Notes under the pieces: generated by a model | What the model was told of the DNA's origin: nothing | The model's input: only the letters and a program-made list of their open reading frames with translations | Database searches by the model: none | Translations under genes and position numbers: made by a program | Part shown: positions 1 to 9,410 of the stretch, piece by piece | Numbering within the stretch: position 1 is the stretch's first letter | How the letters are laid out: every line of letters starts with the position of its first letter | Source: Rhodobacteraceae bacterium IMCC1909 | GTDB taxonomy: Bacteria > Pseudomonadota > Alphaproteobacteria > Rhodobacterales > Rhodobacteraceae | Direction of reading: 5' to 3' | Length of the DNA: 64,000 nucleotides | NCBI GenBank assembly: GCA_030704425.1 | Contig: JAPDHM010000001.1 | Coordinates: 806,001-870,000 of the forward strand

Positions 1-650
1 AAACGTGCCGCAGAGACCCCGCACATTGCGCCCCAACCGGAGCCATCCTTGAGCATTGTTGGGTGATCGATACAGCGCATCATTTGGCTCCGGGGGCCGT
101 GATATTCTGCAATTCCCATGGCATGTGCGGTCTGCGCGCGGTCCAGCCCCATAAGGCGTGCGGCCAGGCCGGCAACCGCCACGGCCACCCAAGCCCCAGA
201 GGTGTGATAATCTGGAACGCTGGCATGCTGTGCCATAGCGGTACGGCAGGCCAGCTCATAGCCAAGCGTGAGGCAGAGCAAAAATTCCTGACCCGAGACA
301 TCGCCCAACTCTTGCGCCAGCCCATAAAGCGCCGGCAGAACGCCGCAGCCCGCGTGCCCTTTGGCCGGGTTGAACCCATCATGGCCATCAAGCGCATCAA
401 TGGTCATCCCGCCCGCAAGCGCCACGCCAGAGACGGAGGCTCCGCGCCCATCGAACATCATGGGCAGCGCGCCGCCCATATCCAAGGCGCTATAGTCGCG
501 AATAATGCGCGACAATTTTGTGCCAGCGCCACCGGCGCCAACGCCGATGAGATCCAGAAGGCACAATTTGCTTTGCCTGCGCACCTGCGGTGGCAGGTCG
601 TCCCAGGTGAGCTCGGCGATGAAGTCTAAAATCCCCGCTGGTGTCGTCAT
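1..650 (-). CDS. MmgE/PrpD family protein (3' part missing)
   Basis: Reading leftwards from an ATG at 650, an open frame runs off the window edge, giving the first 216 residues. Visible family features are the N-terminal helical segment, DALDGHD near residue 85, a KGHAGCGVLPAL stretch near 97-108 and, later, a GIAEYHGPRSQMM stretch followed by DHPTMLKDGSGWGAM, all typical of the MmgE/PrpD (2-methylcitrate dehydratase-like) fold. The start is well supported by GGAGGAG six bases or so upstream. The family includes 2-methylcitrate and cis-aconitate-type dehydratases as well as many uncharacterised members, so the substrate cannot be assigned. It diverges from the aminotransferase gene on the right. 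Confidence 0.85.
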   Translation of the reverse strand, partial: MTTPAGILDFIAELTWDDLPPQVRRQSKLCLLDLIGVGAGGAGTKLSRIIRDYSALDMGGALPMMFDGRGASVSGVALAGGMTIDALDGHDGFNPAKGHAGCGVLPALYGLAQELGDVSGQEFLLCLTLGYELACRTAMAQHASVPDYHTSGAWVAVAVAGLAARLMGLDRAQTAHAMGIAEYHGPRSQMMRCIDHPTMLKDGSGWGAMCGVSAAR

Positions 651-766
651 ATCGGCTCCTCCCATGGTCTCAAGCCTGCGCCGCAAGCGCATAAATTCTG
701 ATCTGTTTGCGACATGGCGGGCAAAAGTGGATTGACTTTGCTCGCAGCAAGACCAAAACCTGCCGC

Positions 767-1960
767 ATGACAAAGATTTTCACGGGCAATTTCACTCAGC
801 AAGAACCCATTTTGGACGAATCCATCGCGGCGGCCGTGGCGGTCATGCAGCATGGGCGGCTGCATCGCTACAATGAGGCTGCAGATGAAGTGGCGGAAAC
901 CGCGCTTTTAGAGCAGGAGTTTGCCGCGCAAATGGGCGCGCGCTATTGTCTCGCTGTGGCCTCCGGCGGTTATGCGCTGGCCACAGCTCTGCGTGCGCTG
1001 GGCGTGAAGCCCGGTGATCGGGTTTTGACCAATGCTTTCACTCTCGCGCCGGTGCCTGGGGCCATTGCCTCGGTCGGTGCTGTGCCCGTTTTTGTGGGTG
1101 TGACTGAAGGGTTGGTTATTGATCTTGACGATTTGGCAGCTAAGGCCGATCAAGCCGATGTTTTGATGCTGTCGCATATGCGTGGACATATCGTGGATAT
1201 GGATGCTTTGATGGATCTGGCGCAGGCGCATGATCTCAAGGTGATTGAAGACTGTGCCCATACGATGGGCGCAAAATGGGGCGATACTTGGTCGGGACGC
1301 TCAGGCATCATTGGCTGTTACTCCTGCCAGACATATAAGCATGTGAACTCTGGCGAAGGCGGCCTCCTGATCTGTGAGGATGATGAGATCATGGCGCGGG
1401 CCATTATGCTGTCAGGCAGCTATATGCTCTATGGCAAGCACCGTGCAGGGCCTCCGGTCGAGGCTTTTGAGGCGGTGCGGCTGGTCACCCCCAATATTTC
1501 AGGGCGGATGGACAATCTGCGCGCCGCCATTTTGCGCCCACAGCTGCGCCAGCTCGAGGCGCAATGCGCAGCTTGGAACGATCGCTATCATGTCGTGGAC
1601 CAGGGGCTTGCCCAGGTTGCAGGCCTCACGCGCATCAAGCGGCCGCAGCAAGAAAAATTTGTTGCTTCCTCCTATCAGTTCCTATTGCTCGATTGGTCAT
1701 CGGCGGCGATCCGTTCTGTTCTGGTGCGCTGTTTGGCCCGCGGGGTGGAGCTTAAATGGTTTGGGGCCCCAGATCCGGTCGGGTTCACCAGCCGTTATGA
1801 CAGTTGGACCTATGCGCCCAGCAGTGCCATGCCCAAGAGTGATCGTATTTTGCACGGTGTGATTGATATGCGGCTGCCTTTGACCTTCTCTTTGGATGAT
1901 TGCGCGATTGTGGCGCGTATTATCGCCGAGGAAGTGGCTCAAGAGGCAAAGGGGGCGTGA
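767..1960 (+). CDS. DegT/DnrJ/EryC1/StrS-type PLP aminotransferase
   Basis: A 397-residue protein of the fold-type I sugar aminotransferase class. It has an SGGYALATALRALG cofactor-binding segment near residues 66-80, an EDCAHTMGAKW segment (Asp of the PLP pyridine contact) near 161-171, and a SCQTYKHVNSGEGG segment whose Lys (about 191) is the expected PLP Schiff-base lysine. Members transaminate keto-sugars or act on related small molecules; no sugar or polysaccharide genes adjoin it, so the substrate is unknown. An in-frame ATG at 707 would add 20 residues that do not look like the family N-terminus; the ATG at 767 begins with a typical segment but has only a weak ribosome site. It is monocistronic and divergent from the PrpD-like gene. 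Confidence 0.8.
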   Translation: MTKIFTGNFTQQEPILDESIAAAVAVMQHGRLHRYNEAADEVAETALLEQEFAAQMGARYCLAVASGGYALATALRALGVKPGDRVLTNAFTLAPVPGAIASVGAVPVFVGVTEGLVIDLDDLAAKADQADVLMLSHMRGHIVDMDALMDLAQAHDLKVIEDCAHTMGAKWGDTWSGRSGIIGCYSCQTYKHVNSGEGGLLICEDDEIMARAIMLSGSYMLYGKHRAGPPVEAFEAVRLVTPNISGRMDNLRAAILRPQLRQLEAQCAAWNDRYHVVDQGLAQVAGLTRIKRPQQEKFVASSYQFLLLDWSSAAIRSVLVRCLARGVELKWFGAPDPVGFTSRYDSWTYAPSSAMPKSDRILHGVIDMRLPLTFSLDDCAIVARIIAEEVAQEAKGA

Positions 1961-2011
1961 GGCCTCTGCCCGGTCTTTTCGGGTTTATTTGCCACCGGCT
2001 GGGGCTTAGGC

Positions 2012-2040
2012 TGGACAGGCCGGTGAAACTTTGCTTAAAT
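2012..2040 (+). promoter_or_regulatory. Predicted promoter of the leucine-degradation operon
   Basis: TGGACA (2012-2017, 5/6 to the -35 consensus) is followed after exactly 17 bases by TTAAAT (2035-2040, 4/6 to the -10 consensus). Transcription would begin around 2046-2048, inside the palindrome at 2039-2056 and about 22 bases before the ivd start. This is a pattern call from the sequence only. Confidence 0.55.
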
Positions 2041-2056
2041 TGAACAAGCGTTCAAT
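2039..2056. promoter_or_regulatory. Perfect palindromic operator at the ivd start site
   Basis: ATTGAACAAGCGTTCAAT is a perfect inverted repeat: 7-base arms (ATTGAAC/GTTCAAT) around a 4-base spacer. It overlaps the end of the predicted -10 and the expected +1, the classic place for a repressor. Its size and symmetry fit a TetR-family regulator of acyl-CoA or branched-chain amino acid catabolism; no such regulator gene lies in the window, so the binding protein is inferred only. Confidence 0.6.
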
Positions 2057-2069
2057 AAATGGGGGTTTT

Positions 2070-3233
2070 ATGTTTACAGCCAGTATGCGTTTCGATCTAG
2101 GAGAGGATATCCACGCTCTTCAGACATTTGTGCATCGTTTTGCACAGGAACAGATTAAACCCTTGGCTGCAGATGTGGATCGCGACAATCAATTTCCTGC
2201 GCAGCTGTGGAAGCAATTGGGGGATCTTGGGGTCCTTGGGGTCACCGTAGATGAAGACTTTGGCGGCGGCGGCCTGGGCTATTTGGCCCATACGGTGGTG
2301 ATTGAAGAAATCGCCCGAGCCTCGGCCAGTGTCAGCCTGTCCTACGGGGCGCATTCGAATCTTTGCGTCAATCAGATCAACCTTAATGGAACCTCAGAGC
2401 AAAAACGAAAATATCTGCCCAAACTCATCTCTGGCGATCACGTTGGCGCATTGGCGATGAGTGAGGCGGGCGCGGGCTCGGATGTGATCTCGATGAGCCT
2501 AAGGGCTGAAAAACGCAATGGATACTATCGGCTCAATGGCAATAAATTCTGGATCACCAATGGGCCAGATGCCGATGTCTTGGTGGTTTATGCCAAAACA
2601 GATCCCGAGGCCGGATCGCGCGGTTTGACCGCTTTTTTGATCGAACGCGATATGGTGGGGTTTTCCACCAGTGGTCATTTCGACAAGCTGGGCATGCGCG
2701 GGTCGAATACGGCGGAGCTGATCTTTGACAATGTGGAAGTCCCCTTTGAGAACGTGCTGCAACAAGAGGGTGCCGGAGCGAAGGTTCTTATGTCTGGCCT
2801 GGACTATGAGCGCGTGGTCCTGGCCGGTATTGGCTTGGGCATCATGGCGGCCTGTTTGGATGAGGTCATGCCCTATGTGGCAGAGCGCAAGCAATTCGGC
2901 CAACCGATTGGCAGTTTTCAACTCATGCAGGGTAAAATCGCCGATATGTATACAGCGATGAACTCGGCGCGGGCCTATGTTTATGAGGTGGCCAAAGCCT
3001 GTGATCGGGGTGAGGTGACACGCCAAGACGCGGCGGCCTGCTGCCTCTTTGCCAGTGAAGAGGCTATGAAACAGGCTCACCAAGCCGTGCAAGCGCTGGG
3101 CGGGGCAGGATTTTTGAACGATGCACCCGTGGCGCGGCTGTTTAGGGATGCAAAATTGATGGAAATCGGTGCCGGGACGAGCGAAATTCGTCGCATGTTG
3201 GTTGGCCGAGAATTGATGGGAAAAATGTTATGA
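2070..3233 (+). CDS. ivd: Isovaleryl-CoA dehydrogenase
   Basis: A 387-residue acyl-CoA dehydrogenase that would oxidise isovaleryl-CoA to 3-methylcrotonyl-CoA, passing electrons to ETF. It has the FAD/acyl-CoA signature [12 protein letters not shown] near residues 127-138, the C-terminal QALGGAGFL...GAGTSEIRR signature, and LDYERVV with Glu near 247, the position where isovaleryl-CoA dehydrogenases carry the catalytic base (other short/medium-chain enzymes carry it later). The mcc and HMG-CoA lyase genes downstream strongly support the substrate. The start at 2070 follows a G-rich ribosome site; the longer frame from 2031 would translate through the promoter and operator and is rejected. The stop overlaps the next gene by 4 bases. 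Confidence 0.93.
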   Translation: MFTASMRFDLGEDIHALQTFVHRFAQEQIKPLAADVDRDNQFPAQLWKQLGDLGVLGVTVDEDFGGGGLGYLAHTVVIEEIARASASVSLSYGAHSNLCVNQINLNGTSEQKRKYLPKLISGDHVGALAMSEAGAGSDVISMSLRAEKRNGYYRLNGNKFWITNGPDADVLVVYAKTDPEAGSRGLTAFLIERDMVGFSTSGHFDKLGMRGSNTAELIFDNVEVPFENVLQQEGAGAKVLMSGLDYERVVLAGIGLGIMAACLDEVMPYVAERKQFGQPIGSFQLMQGKIADMYTAMNSARAYVYEVAKACDRGEVTRQDAAACCLFASEEAMKQAHQAVQALGGAGFLNDAPVARLFRDAKLMEIGAGTSEIRRMLVGRELMGKML

Positions 3234-3715
3234 AAAATTTTTTATTAAGCCTAGGATTGGCGGTATTGGCCATGGGGGCAAAGGCGGAGACAAAATTGTC
3301 GCAAGCGCATGTGAATTCGATGGCGTGTTTAGAGAACATGGGGCAAAACACCAGCTGGGGCCAATGTCTGGGCTTGATTTTTGAGCCCTGCGTCAGCTTG
3401 GAGGTCGCCTCAGACGCGCATTTGGCCTGTCTGCAAAGTGAACGCGAAGGCTGGACCGCGACTATGCGGCTTTTGCAGGAGGATGTGACCGAGGCCATTA
3501 CGGTAAAATCTGCCGAAGATTTGGCAGGTATTTTGAGCGGTTGGATCAACTATGTCTCGCAAAAATGCCAGGCCGAAGGCGATCCTGAGGGCAAGCCACG
3601 TTTGGCGGCCAAGCAGCTTGGCTGTCAGATCACAGAGCTCGTCGGTTTGAGCGGTGAATATGCGGCCTGTCTCGAAGGGCGCTCCACCGCAGATTATTGC
3701 GTGTTGAAACAGTAG
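3230..3715 (+). CDS. Secreted Cys-rich protein of unknown function
   Basis: A 161-residue protein starting with a clear signal peptide ([19 protein letters not shown], cleavage expected after AKA or nearby). The mature part has eight cysteines, consistent with four disulfides in the periplasm, and a segment [10 protein letters not shown] around residues 66-75 that resembles LprI-type lysozyme-inhibitor domains; the match is too loose to assign. It overlaps ivd by 4 bases and is followed 12 bases later by mccB, so it is co-transcribed with the leucine pathway. A metabolic role in the cytoplasm is unlikely given the export signal. Confidence 0.8.
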   Translation: MKNFLLSLGLAVLAMGAKAETKLSQAHVNSMACLENMGQNTSWGQCLGLIFEPCVSLEVASDAHLACLQSEREGWTATMRLLQEDVTEAITVKSAEDLAGILSGWINYVSQKCQAEGDPEGKPRLAAKQLGCQITELVGLSGEYAACLEGRSTADYCVLKQ

Positions 3716-3727
3716 AGGCGGCGCGCG

Positions 3728-5308
3728 GTGACACAGATGGAAGCCTCAACCGCCAAACAGCTGCATCTGCAGGCTTTGGCGCGGGTAGAGCAGGCCGCAG
3801 CGGAGGCTGCGCAAGGCGGCGGTGACGCGGCGCGGGCCCGCCATCTGGCGCGCGGAAAAATGTTGCCGCGGGACCGGGTTGCCAATCTCTTGGACCCCGG
3901 CAGCGCATTTTTAGAAATTGGGGCCACCGCTGCCCATGGTATGTACGAGGGCGCGGCACCCTGCGCTGGGCTCATCGCCGGTGTCGGCACAGTGCATGGA
4001 CGCCAAGTTATGGTGATTTGCAATGATGCTACCGTGAAAGGCGGCACCTATTATCCGATGACCGTGAAAAAACATCTGCGTGCCCAAGAAATTGCCCAAG
4101 AGTGCCATCTGCCCGTGGTGTCTTTGGTCGATAGCGGCGGGGCAAATTTGCCCAACCAAGATGAGGTTTTCCCAGATAGGGATCATTTTGGCCGCATTTT
4201 TTACAATCAGGCCCAGATGTCTGCCAAAGGCTTGGCGCAGATTGCCGTGGTGATGGGGTCTTGCACGGCCGGGGGCGCCTATGTGCCGGCCATGGCGGAT
4301 GTGTCGATCATCGTCAAAGAGCAGGGGACGATTTTTCTTGCGGGGCCGCCATTGGTCAAAGCGGCCACAGGCGAGGTGGTGTCTGCGGAAGACTTGGGCG
4401 GCGGAGATGTGCACACGCGTCTGTCTGGGGTCGCCGATTACTTGGCGGAAGATGACACCCATGCTCTGGCTCTGGCGCGTGAGGCGGTGCGCCACCTGCC
4501 AGCCGCTCCGCCCCAACCCGCCTTTGCGCCGGCCGGAGACGCGCAAGAGACTGGTATGGATGACATTTTTGATGTGATCCCGAGTGATTTAACCACGCCC
4601 TATGATATTCGCGATGTGATCTGCCGGTTGACCGATGGCGGAGCGTTTGATGAATTTAAAGCGCGGTTTGGCACCACCTTGGTCACGGGGTTTGCACATA
4701 TTGAGGGCATGCCGGTCGGCATTGTTGCCAATAATGGTGTGCTGTTTTCCGAGGCGGCGCAAAAGGGGGCGCATTTTGTTGAGCTCTGCTCTCAACGCAA
4801 AACACCGCTGATTTTCCTGCAAAATATTACGGGATTTATGGTGGGGCAAAAATATGAGAACGAGGGCATTGCGCGCCATGGGGCGAAAATGGTCACGGCG
4901 GTCGCCTGTACCTCTGTGCCGAAAATTACCATGATTGTCGGGGGCAGCTATGGGGCAGGCAACTACGGTATGGCAGGCCGCGCCTTTCAACCGCGGTTTT
5001 TATGGAGCTGGCCGACATCGCGCACAGCCGTCATGGGGGGGGCGCAAGCGGCGGGCGTATTGGCCACGGTCAAACGTGATGCGATTGAGCGGGCCGGAGG
5101 CAGCTGGAGCGCTGCTCAAGAAGCCGCATTCAAACAGCCGACACTTGAGATGTTTGAGACGCAATCCGATCCGCTCTACGCCAGCGCGCGATTGTGGGAT
5201 GATGGGGTGATTGATCCGAGGGACAGCCGCAAGGTCTTGGCTCTGTCCCTGCGCGCGGCTCTCAATGCCCCAATCGATGAAACAAAATTTGGCGTCTTTA
5301 GGATGTAA
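3728..5308 (+). CDS. mccB: Methylcrotonyl-CoA carboxylase, carboxyltransferase (beta) subunit
   Basis: A 526-residue crotonase-fold carboxyltransferase, near the usual length for MCC beta. It transfers CO2 from biotin (carried by MccA) to 3-methylcrotonyl-CoA, giving 3-methylglutaconyl-CoA. Visible landmarks are the N-terminal [11 protein letters not shown] segment, [15 protein letters not shown] near residues 136-150 (acyl-CoA pocket of MCC/PCC/GCC betas), [13 protein letters not shown], and the C-terminal half's oxyanion-hole region [16 protein letters not shown] and [11 protein letters not shown]. The GTG start is favoured over the ATG nine bases later because AGAGG lies nine bases before it. 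It lies between ivd and mccA in the operon. Confidence 0.93.
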   Translation: MTQMEASTAKQLHLQALARVEQAAAEAAQGGGDAARARHLARGKMLPRDRVANLLDPGSAFLEIGATAAHGMYEGAAPCAGLIAGVGTVHGRQVMVICNDATVKGGTYYPMTVKKHLRAQEIAQECHLPVVSLVDSGGANLPNQDEVFPDRDHFGRIFYNQAQMSAKGLAQIAVVMGSCTAGGAYVPAMADVSIIVKEQGTIFLAGPPLVKAATGEVVSAEDLGGGDVHTRLSGVADYLAEDDTHALALAREAVRHLPAAPPQPAFAPAGDAQETGMDDIFDVIPSDLTTPYDIRDVICRLTDGGAFDEFKARFGTTLVTGFAHIEGMPVGIVANNGVLFSEAAQKGAHFVELCSQRKTPLIFLQNITGFMVGQKYENEGIARHGAKMVTAVACTSVPKITMIVGGSYGAGNYGMAGRAFQPRFLWSWPTSRTAVMGGAQAAGVLATVKRDAIERAGGSWSAAQEAAFKQPTLEMFETQSDPLYASARLWDDGVIDPRDSRKVLALSLRAALNAPIDETKFGVFRM

Positions 5309-5312
5309 TGAT

Positions 5313-5783
5313 ATGCGTGATGAAACGACAGTGACGACCCAGCCGGACAGCTTTGGCCGCCATTGGGTCTATGTCACCGAGGCGCAGGTGCGCGGCCATG
5401 CCAAAGGGCATTTTGGTCTGGCCATCTGGGTGATCTGCCTTTGGTTTGTTGCAGTTGGAGGCCTTGAGATTGTCCTAGGCAGCAGCGCCTCTTTGCCGCG
5501 CCTGGTCTTCGGAGCCGTGCTGTTTTTGACCGGCGCTGGCCTCGTGCTGCGCAATCGGTTGGCGTATCTGGCGGCCCTATTTGTGCCGATGATTTTTCTG
5601 ATCCGCTTTTTCAGCGGGGCCTCGGGCTATGGGGGGCTGTTGAGCGGACCTGCGCAATACTACGATCTGTGCAACGCTTTGGTGGTTGTGGGGGGATGTT
5701 TCTATCTTTTTGAAGGGGATCGTCCCAACTTTATTTTCCGGCGGCGCTACCGCAGTTATCACGCTGAAAGCTTGCAGAAATGA
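5313..5783 (+). CDS. Small membrane protein within the leucine operon
   Basis: A 156-residue protein with about four hydrophobic segments (roughly residues 31-49, 54-72, 76-95 and 110-128) and a basic C-terminal tail (FIFRRRYRSYH). I do not recognise a named family; the layout is like small DoxX-sized four-helix membrane proteins. It begins four bases after the mccB stop and its own stop overlaps the mccA start by 4 bases, so it is translationally coupled within the operon. A role in uptake or in anchoring carboxylase subunits is possible but unsupported. Confidence 0.8.
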   Translation: MRDETTVTTQPDSFGRHWVYVTEAQVRGHAKGHFGLAIWVICLWFVAVGGLEIVLGSSASLPRLVFGAVLFLTGAGLVLRNRLAYLAALFVPMIFLIRFFSGASGYGGLLSGPAQYYDLCNALVVVGGCFYLFEGDRPNFIFRRRYRSYHAESLQK

Positions 5784-7711
5784 TTCAAAAACTGCTGATT
5801 GCCAACCGCGGCGAAATTGCTTGCCGCATTGCCCGCTCTGCCTGGGAGATGGGAATTGCCACCCTGGCCATTGCCTCGGAGGCGGATGAAGAGGCGCTGC
5901 ATGTGCAGTCTTGTGATGAGGCGGTGTATCTGGGCGGTCACAGCCCAGCTGAGAGCTATTTGCGCAGTGATGCGATTATCGCGGCGGCCCTAGAGTGCGG
6001 CGCAGATGCCATTCACCCGGGATATGGGTTTTTGTCAGAAGATCCTGACTTTGCCCAAGCGGTGCAAGAGGCGGGCCTGATCTGGGTCGGCCCGCCCGCT
6101 GCGGCCATTCGGGCCATGGGGCTCAAGGATGCCGCAAAGGCTTTGATGCAAAAGGCCGGAGTTCCGATTGTGCCGGGATATCACGGCGAGACGCAGTCTT
6201 TGGAGCGGCTGCAACAAGCCGCCGCAGAGATTGGCTATCCCGTTCTCATCAAGGCGGTGGCGGGCGGTGGCGGCAAAGGGATGCGCCGTGTCGACCGGCC
6301 TGAGGAGTTTGCGGCTCATCTGGCCTCGGCACAGTCAGAGGCGCAAGGCGCCTTTGGCAATGCGCGGGTGTTGATTGAAAAATTCATTGCCAACCCACGC
6401 CATATTGAAATCCAAGTGTTCGGTGATGGGCAGAAAGCTGTGCACCTCTATGAGCGGGATTGTTCTTTGCAACGCCGTCATCAAAAGGTGATTGAGGAGG
6501 CGCCTGCGCCGCATATGCTAAATGCGGTTCGCGACGCGATGGGGCGGGCGGCTGTGCGCGCCGCTCAGGCCATTGGTTACGCCAGCGCAGGCACGGTTGA
6601 GTTTATTGTGGATGGCAGCGCAGCTCTGAACGAAGACAGCTTTTATTTCATGGAGATGAACACGCGATTACAGGTGGAGCACCCCGTCACCGAAGAGATT
6701 TTAGGCATAGACTTGGTGGCCTGGCAGCTGCAAGTTGCGGCCGGAGGGCTGTTGCCGCTGAAGCAAGATGAAATCCATGCGCAGGGTCACTCCATTGAGG
6801 CGCGGCTCTATGCGGAAGATTCCACACAGGGTTTTCTGCCTTCGATTGGCCAGTTGCATCATCTGAACTTTGGACCTGGATTGCGTGTGGAGACAGGCGT
6901 GGCGCAGGGTGGGCAGGTCACGCCCTATTATGATCCGATGATCGCAAAGCTTATCGCCACGGGCCCAGATCGTGCCATCGCGCTCAGGCGGCTGCTGCGG
7001 GGCTTGAAATTGACTCAAATCGCGGGTCTCAAGACCAATCGTGATTTTTTGATTGCGCTTCTGCAGCACGAGGATTTTGTGGCCGGCAGCTTTGATACAG
7101 GGTTGATCGCGCGTGATATGGAGGGTTTGACCCGCGCGCCTGCACCGGCTCCGGAAGATTGGGCAAGAGCGGCGCTTTGCGCCATGGGGCTGTTGGATAC
7201 TGGCCGAGATCGGCAGGGTGATGCGGGGTTCACGCTGTTCACACCGCTGCGCCAAAGCCTGGCTTTGCGCCATCAAGATCAGCTGCAAACTGTGCATGTG
7301 AGCCTACGCCCTGAGGGGCAGGCCGTGGTTGATGTGGCTGGGGAAATTTTAGAGCTGGGTCCGCGCACGCTATCGCAGCGGCCTGCGGTCTTGGCCGCTG
7401 GCAAAGCCTATCTCTTTGGTGAGCAAACTCTGGTGTTTGATGTGATTGATCCCTTGGAGCGCACCGCGACGGTTCAAAGCGATGGGGCGATCACAGCGCC
7501 GATGCCTGGCTTGGTCAAACAGGTTTTCGTGCGCGCGGGGCAAGAGGTTGCCGCTGGAGACCCGATTGTCGTGCTCGAAGCGATGAAAATGCAGCATACG
7601 CTTTGCGCCGATCACGCGGGACGGGTTGAAAACTTAACGGCGCGGCAAGATCAACAAGTGGATGCGGGTGTGGTTTTGGCTGTGATTGAAGCCGCGCCGG
7701 AGGACGCGTGA
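5780..7711 (+). CDS. mccA: Methylcrotonyl-CoA carboxylase, biotin carboxylase/carrier (alpha) subunit
   Basis: A 643-residue protein with an N-terminal biotin carboxylase (KLLIANRGEIACRIARSA at residues 4-21, the HPGYGFLSE loop near 79-87, GGGGKGMRRV glycine loop, RDCSLQRRHQKVIEEAP and EMNTRLQVEHPVTE catalytic segments), a linker domain, and a C-terminal biotinyl carrier with VLEAMKMQ, where Lys603 would be biotinylated. It carboxylates biotin with bicarbonate and ATP and works with MccB. Related acyl-CoA carboxylases look alike, but the neighbours ivd, mvaB and liuC settle the call. BirA for its biotinylation is encoded at 26126. Confidence 0.93.
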   Translation: MIQKLLIANRGEIACRIARSAWEMGIATLAIASEADEEALHVQSCDEAVYLGGHSPAESYLRSDAIIAAALECGADAIHPGYGFLSEDPDFAQAVQEAGLIWVGPPAAAIRAMGLKDAAKALMQKAGVPIVPGYHGETQSLERLQQAAAEIGYPVLIKAVAGGGGKGMRRVDRPEEFAAHLASAQSEAQGAFGNARVLIEKFIANPRHIEIQVFGDGQKAVHLYERDCSLQRRHQKVIEEAPAPHMLNAVRDAMGRAAVRAAQAIGYASAGTVEFIVDGSAALNEDSFYFMEMNTRLQVEHPVTEEILGIDLVAWQLQVAAGGLLPLKQDEIHAQGHSIEARLYAEDSTQGFLPSIGQLHHLNFGPGLRVETGVAQGGQVTPYYDPMIAKLIATGPDRAIALRRLLRGLKLTQIAGLKTNRDFLIALLQHEDFVAGSFDTGLIARDMEGLTRAPAPAPEDWARAALCAMGLLDTGRDRQGDAGFTLFTPLRQSLALRHQDQLQTVHVSLRPEGQAVVDVAGEILELGPRTLSQRPAVLAAGKAYLFGEQTLVFDVIDPLERTATVQSDGAITAPMPGLVKQVFVRAGQEVAAGDPIVVLEAMKMQHTLCADHAGRVENLTARQDQQVDAGVVLAVIEAAPEDA

Positions 7712-8601
7712 TGAGTAAGGCGGTGGAGATTTTTGAGGTTGGCCCGCGTGATGGGCTTCAAAATGAACTGGCCTTTATCTCCTCGGAGGATAAAATCGCC
7801 CTGACGCAGGCTTTGGCGGGCGCGGGTCTGCTGCGGATCGAATGCGCCAGTTTTGTCAGCCCCAAATGGGTGCCGCAAATGGCAGATGCGGCGCAGGTGG
7901 CTGAGGGGGTGACACCCGGCGCGGCGCAGCTCTATGCTCTGGCCCCCAATAATAGGGGTTTGCGGGCGGCTTTGGCGACCCCGGTTGGGGGGCTTTGTGT
8001 GTTCATCGCGGCAACCGAAGGTTTTAGCCGCGCCAATACGAATATTTCGCTCGCCGGGGCTGTGGAGCGTGTGCAAGACGTCATTGCGACATTCAGGGCC
8101 GAGGCGCCGAAGGGGGTGCGGCTGCGCGGTTATATTTCCTGCGTCACCGAATGCCCCTATGATGGGCCGGTCGCCCCCTCCGAAGTGGCCCGGCTTGCTG
8201 AGCTGCTGCATGGCGCGGGCTGTGACGAAATTTCCCTCGGCGACACCATAGGCACGGCCTATCCTGAGCAGGTGGCGCGCCTGTTGGAGGCTGTGGTGCA
8301 GGTCGTGCCGGCCGAAGCATTGGCCGGTCATTATCATGATACTACGGGACGGGCCTTGGCTAATATTGATGTGTCCCTCGACTATGGATTGAGGGTTTTT
8401 GATGCCTCCATTGCTGGCTTGGGTGGCTGTCCCTATGCGCCTGGAGCGAAGGGCAACGTGGACACGGAATTGGTCTATGACCATCTTGTCGCCCGCGGAT
8501 ATGACATCTCTGGTGCGCCAGATCGCGCCGGATTGGCGCAGGCCGCGCGTTTGGCACGAAAAATTCTGGGACGCACAGAAGGCGCAAAAGATGCAATTTG
8601 A
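7711..8601 (+). CDS. mvaB: Hydroxymethylglutaryl-CoA lyase
   Basis: A 296-residue TIM-barrel lyase that splits HMG-CoA to acetyl-CoA and acetoacetate, the last step of leucine degradation. It shows EVGPRDGLQNE at the N-terminus (catalytic Arg/Asp and metal-site residues), SFVSPKWVPQMAD near residue 50, YISCVTECPYDG, and GHYHDTTGRALANID (metal-binding His-x-His) followed by DASIAGLGGCPYAPGAKGN, which holds the signature active-site Cys. ATG 7711 is preferred to GTG 7708 because GGAGGA lies six bases before it. The start overlaps the mccA stop. Confidence 0.93.
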   Translation: MSKAVEIFEVGPRDGLQNELAFISSEDKIALTQALAGAGLLRIECASFVSPKWVPQMADAAQVAEGVTPGAAQLYALAPNNRGLRAALATPVGGLCVFIAATEGFSRANTNISLAGAVERVQDVIATFRAEAPKGVRLRGYISCVTECPYDGPVAPSEVARLAELLHGAGCDEISLGDTIGTAYPEQVARLLEAVVQVVPAEALAGHYHDTTGRALANIDVSLDYGLRVFDASIAGLGGCPYAPGAKGNVDTELVYDHLVARGYDISGAPDRAGLAQAARLARKILGRTEGAKDAI

Positions 8602-9376
8602 TACGATAGACAGCGCAACAGATGCACAAGGGGTCTGTACGGTTTGGTTGAACAGGCCCGAGAAACACAACGCCCTATCGGCTCAGATGATCGACGAGCT
8701 GACCGAAATGGCCGCAAATTTGCGCCACAGTTCGGCGCGGGTCGTGGTTTTGGCCGCGCGCGGCAAGAGCTTTTGCGCCGGTGGAGATTTGCAATGGATG
8801 CAAGCGCAGATGCAGGCGGATCGTGCGACCCGGCAAGAAGGCGCGCGACGTCTTGCGGGGATGCTGCAGTCTTGGAACACGCTGCCGCAGCCGGTGATCG
8901 GACGTCTTCACGGCAATGCCTTCGGCGGCGGGGTCGGGCTGGCCTCTATCTGTGACGTGGCCATTGGGGTTGAGAATGCCTGGATGGGGCTGACGGAAAC
9001 CAAGCTTGGGCTGATTCCGGCAACCATCGGTCCTTATGTGATTGCGCGCATGGGCGAGGCGGCGGCGCGGCGTGTGTTCATGTCTGCTCGCAAGTTTTCT
9101 GCGCAAGAAGCGCAGAGCTTGGGGCTCTTGGCCAAGACCGTTGCTGAAGACGCGCTTGACCGGGCGGTGACGGCAGAGGTGACGCCCTATTTAAACTGTG
9201 CTCCGGGGGCCGTGGCCGCGGCGAAAAAATTGGCGCGGGCCCTGGGTCCGGTCATTGACGCGCAGACCATTGAAATGACGGTCACAGCTTTGATTGCGCA
9301 ATGGGAAAGCCCAGAGGCAGAGGAGGGAATTGCCGCCTTCTTCCAAAAATCTGCGCCAAGCTGGCAGGCCCGTTGA
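8591..9376 (+). CDS. liuC: Enoyl-CoA hydratase family protein, probably methylglutaconyl-CoA hydratase
   Basis: A 261-residue crotonase-family protein. It contains RPEKHNALSAQMIDEL, the oxyanion-hole segment ARGKSFCAGGDLQWM, and GNAFGGGVGLASICDVAIG, with ETKLGLIPATIGPYV bearing one of the usual catalytic acids. In the leucine pathway it would hydrate 3-methylglutaconyl-CoA to HMG-CoA, and its place as the last gene of the ivd-mcc-mvaB operon supports this over a generic enoyl-CoA hydratase. The start at 8591 overlaps mvaB by 11 bases and follows GAAGG; a longer upstream frame would overlap mvaB by about 200 bases and is not family-like. Confidence 0.88.
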   Translation: MQFDTIDSATDAQGVCTVWLNRPEKHNALSAQMIDELTEMAANLRHSSARVVVLAARGKSFCAGGDLQWMQAQMQADRATRQEGARRLAGMLQSWNTLPQPVIGRLHGNAFGGGVGLASICDVAIGVENAWMGLTETKLGLIPATIGPYVIARMGEAAARRVFMSARKFSAQEAQSLGLLAKTVAEDALDRAVTAEVTPYLNCAPGAVAAAKKLARALGPVIDAQTIEMTVTALIAQWESPEAEEGIAAFFQKSAPSWQAR

Positions 9377-9410
9377 TCGATTTTGGATAAATTTTTTATA
9401 AGACCGGCTG

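Noticed and set aside
1969-1983. Terminator after the DegT-type gene (CCCG...CGGG then TTTATTT)
   Set aside because: The stem is only four bases, too weak to list.
7651-8670. 339-codon open frame on the minus strand over mvaB
   Set aside because: It is antisense to a clear HMG-CoA lyase, and its sequence is rich in His, Arg and Gln as expected from the reverse of a GC-skewed gene. No family resemblance.
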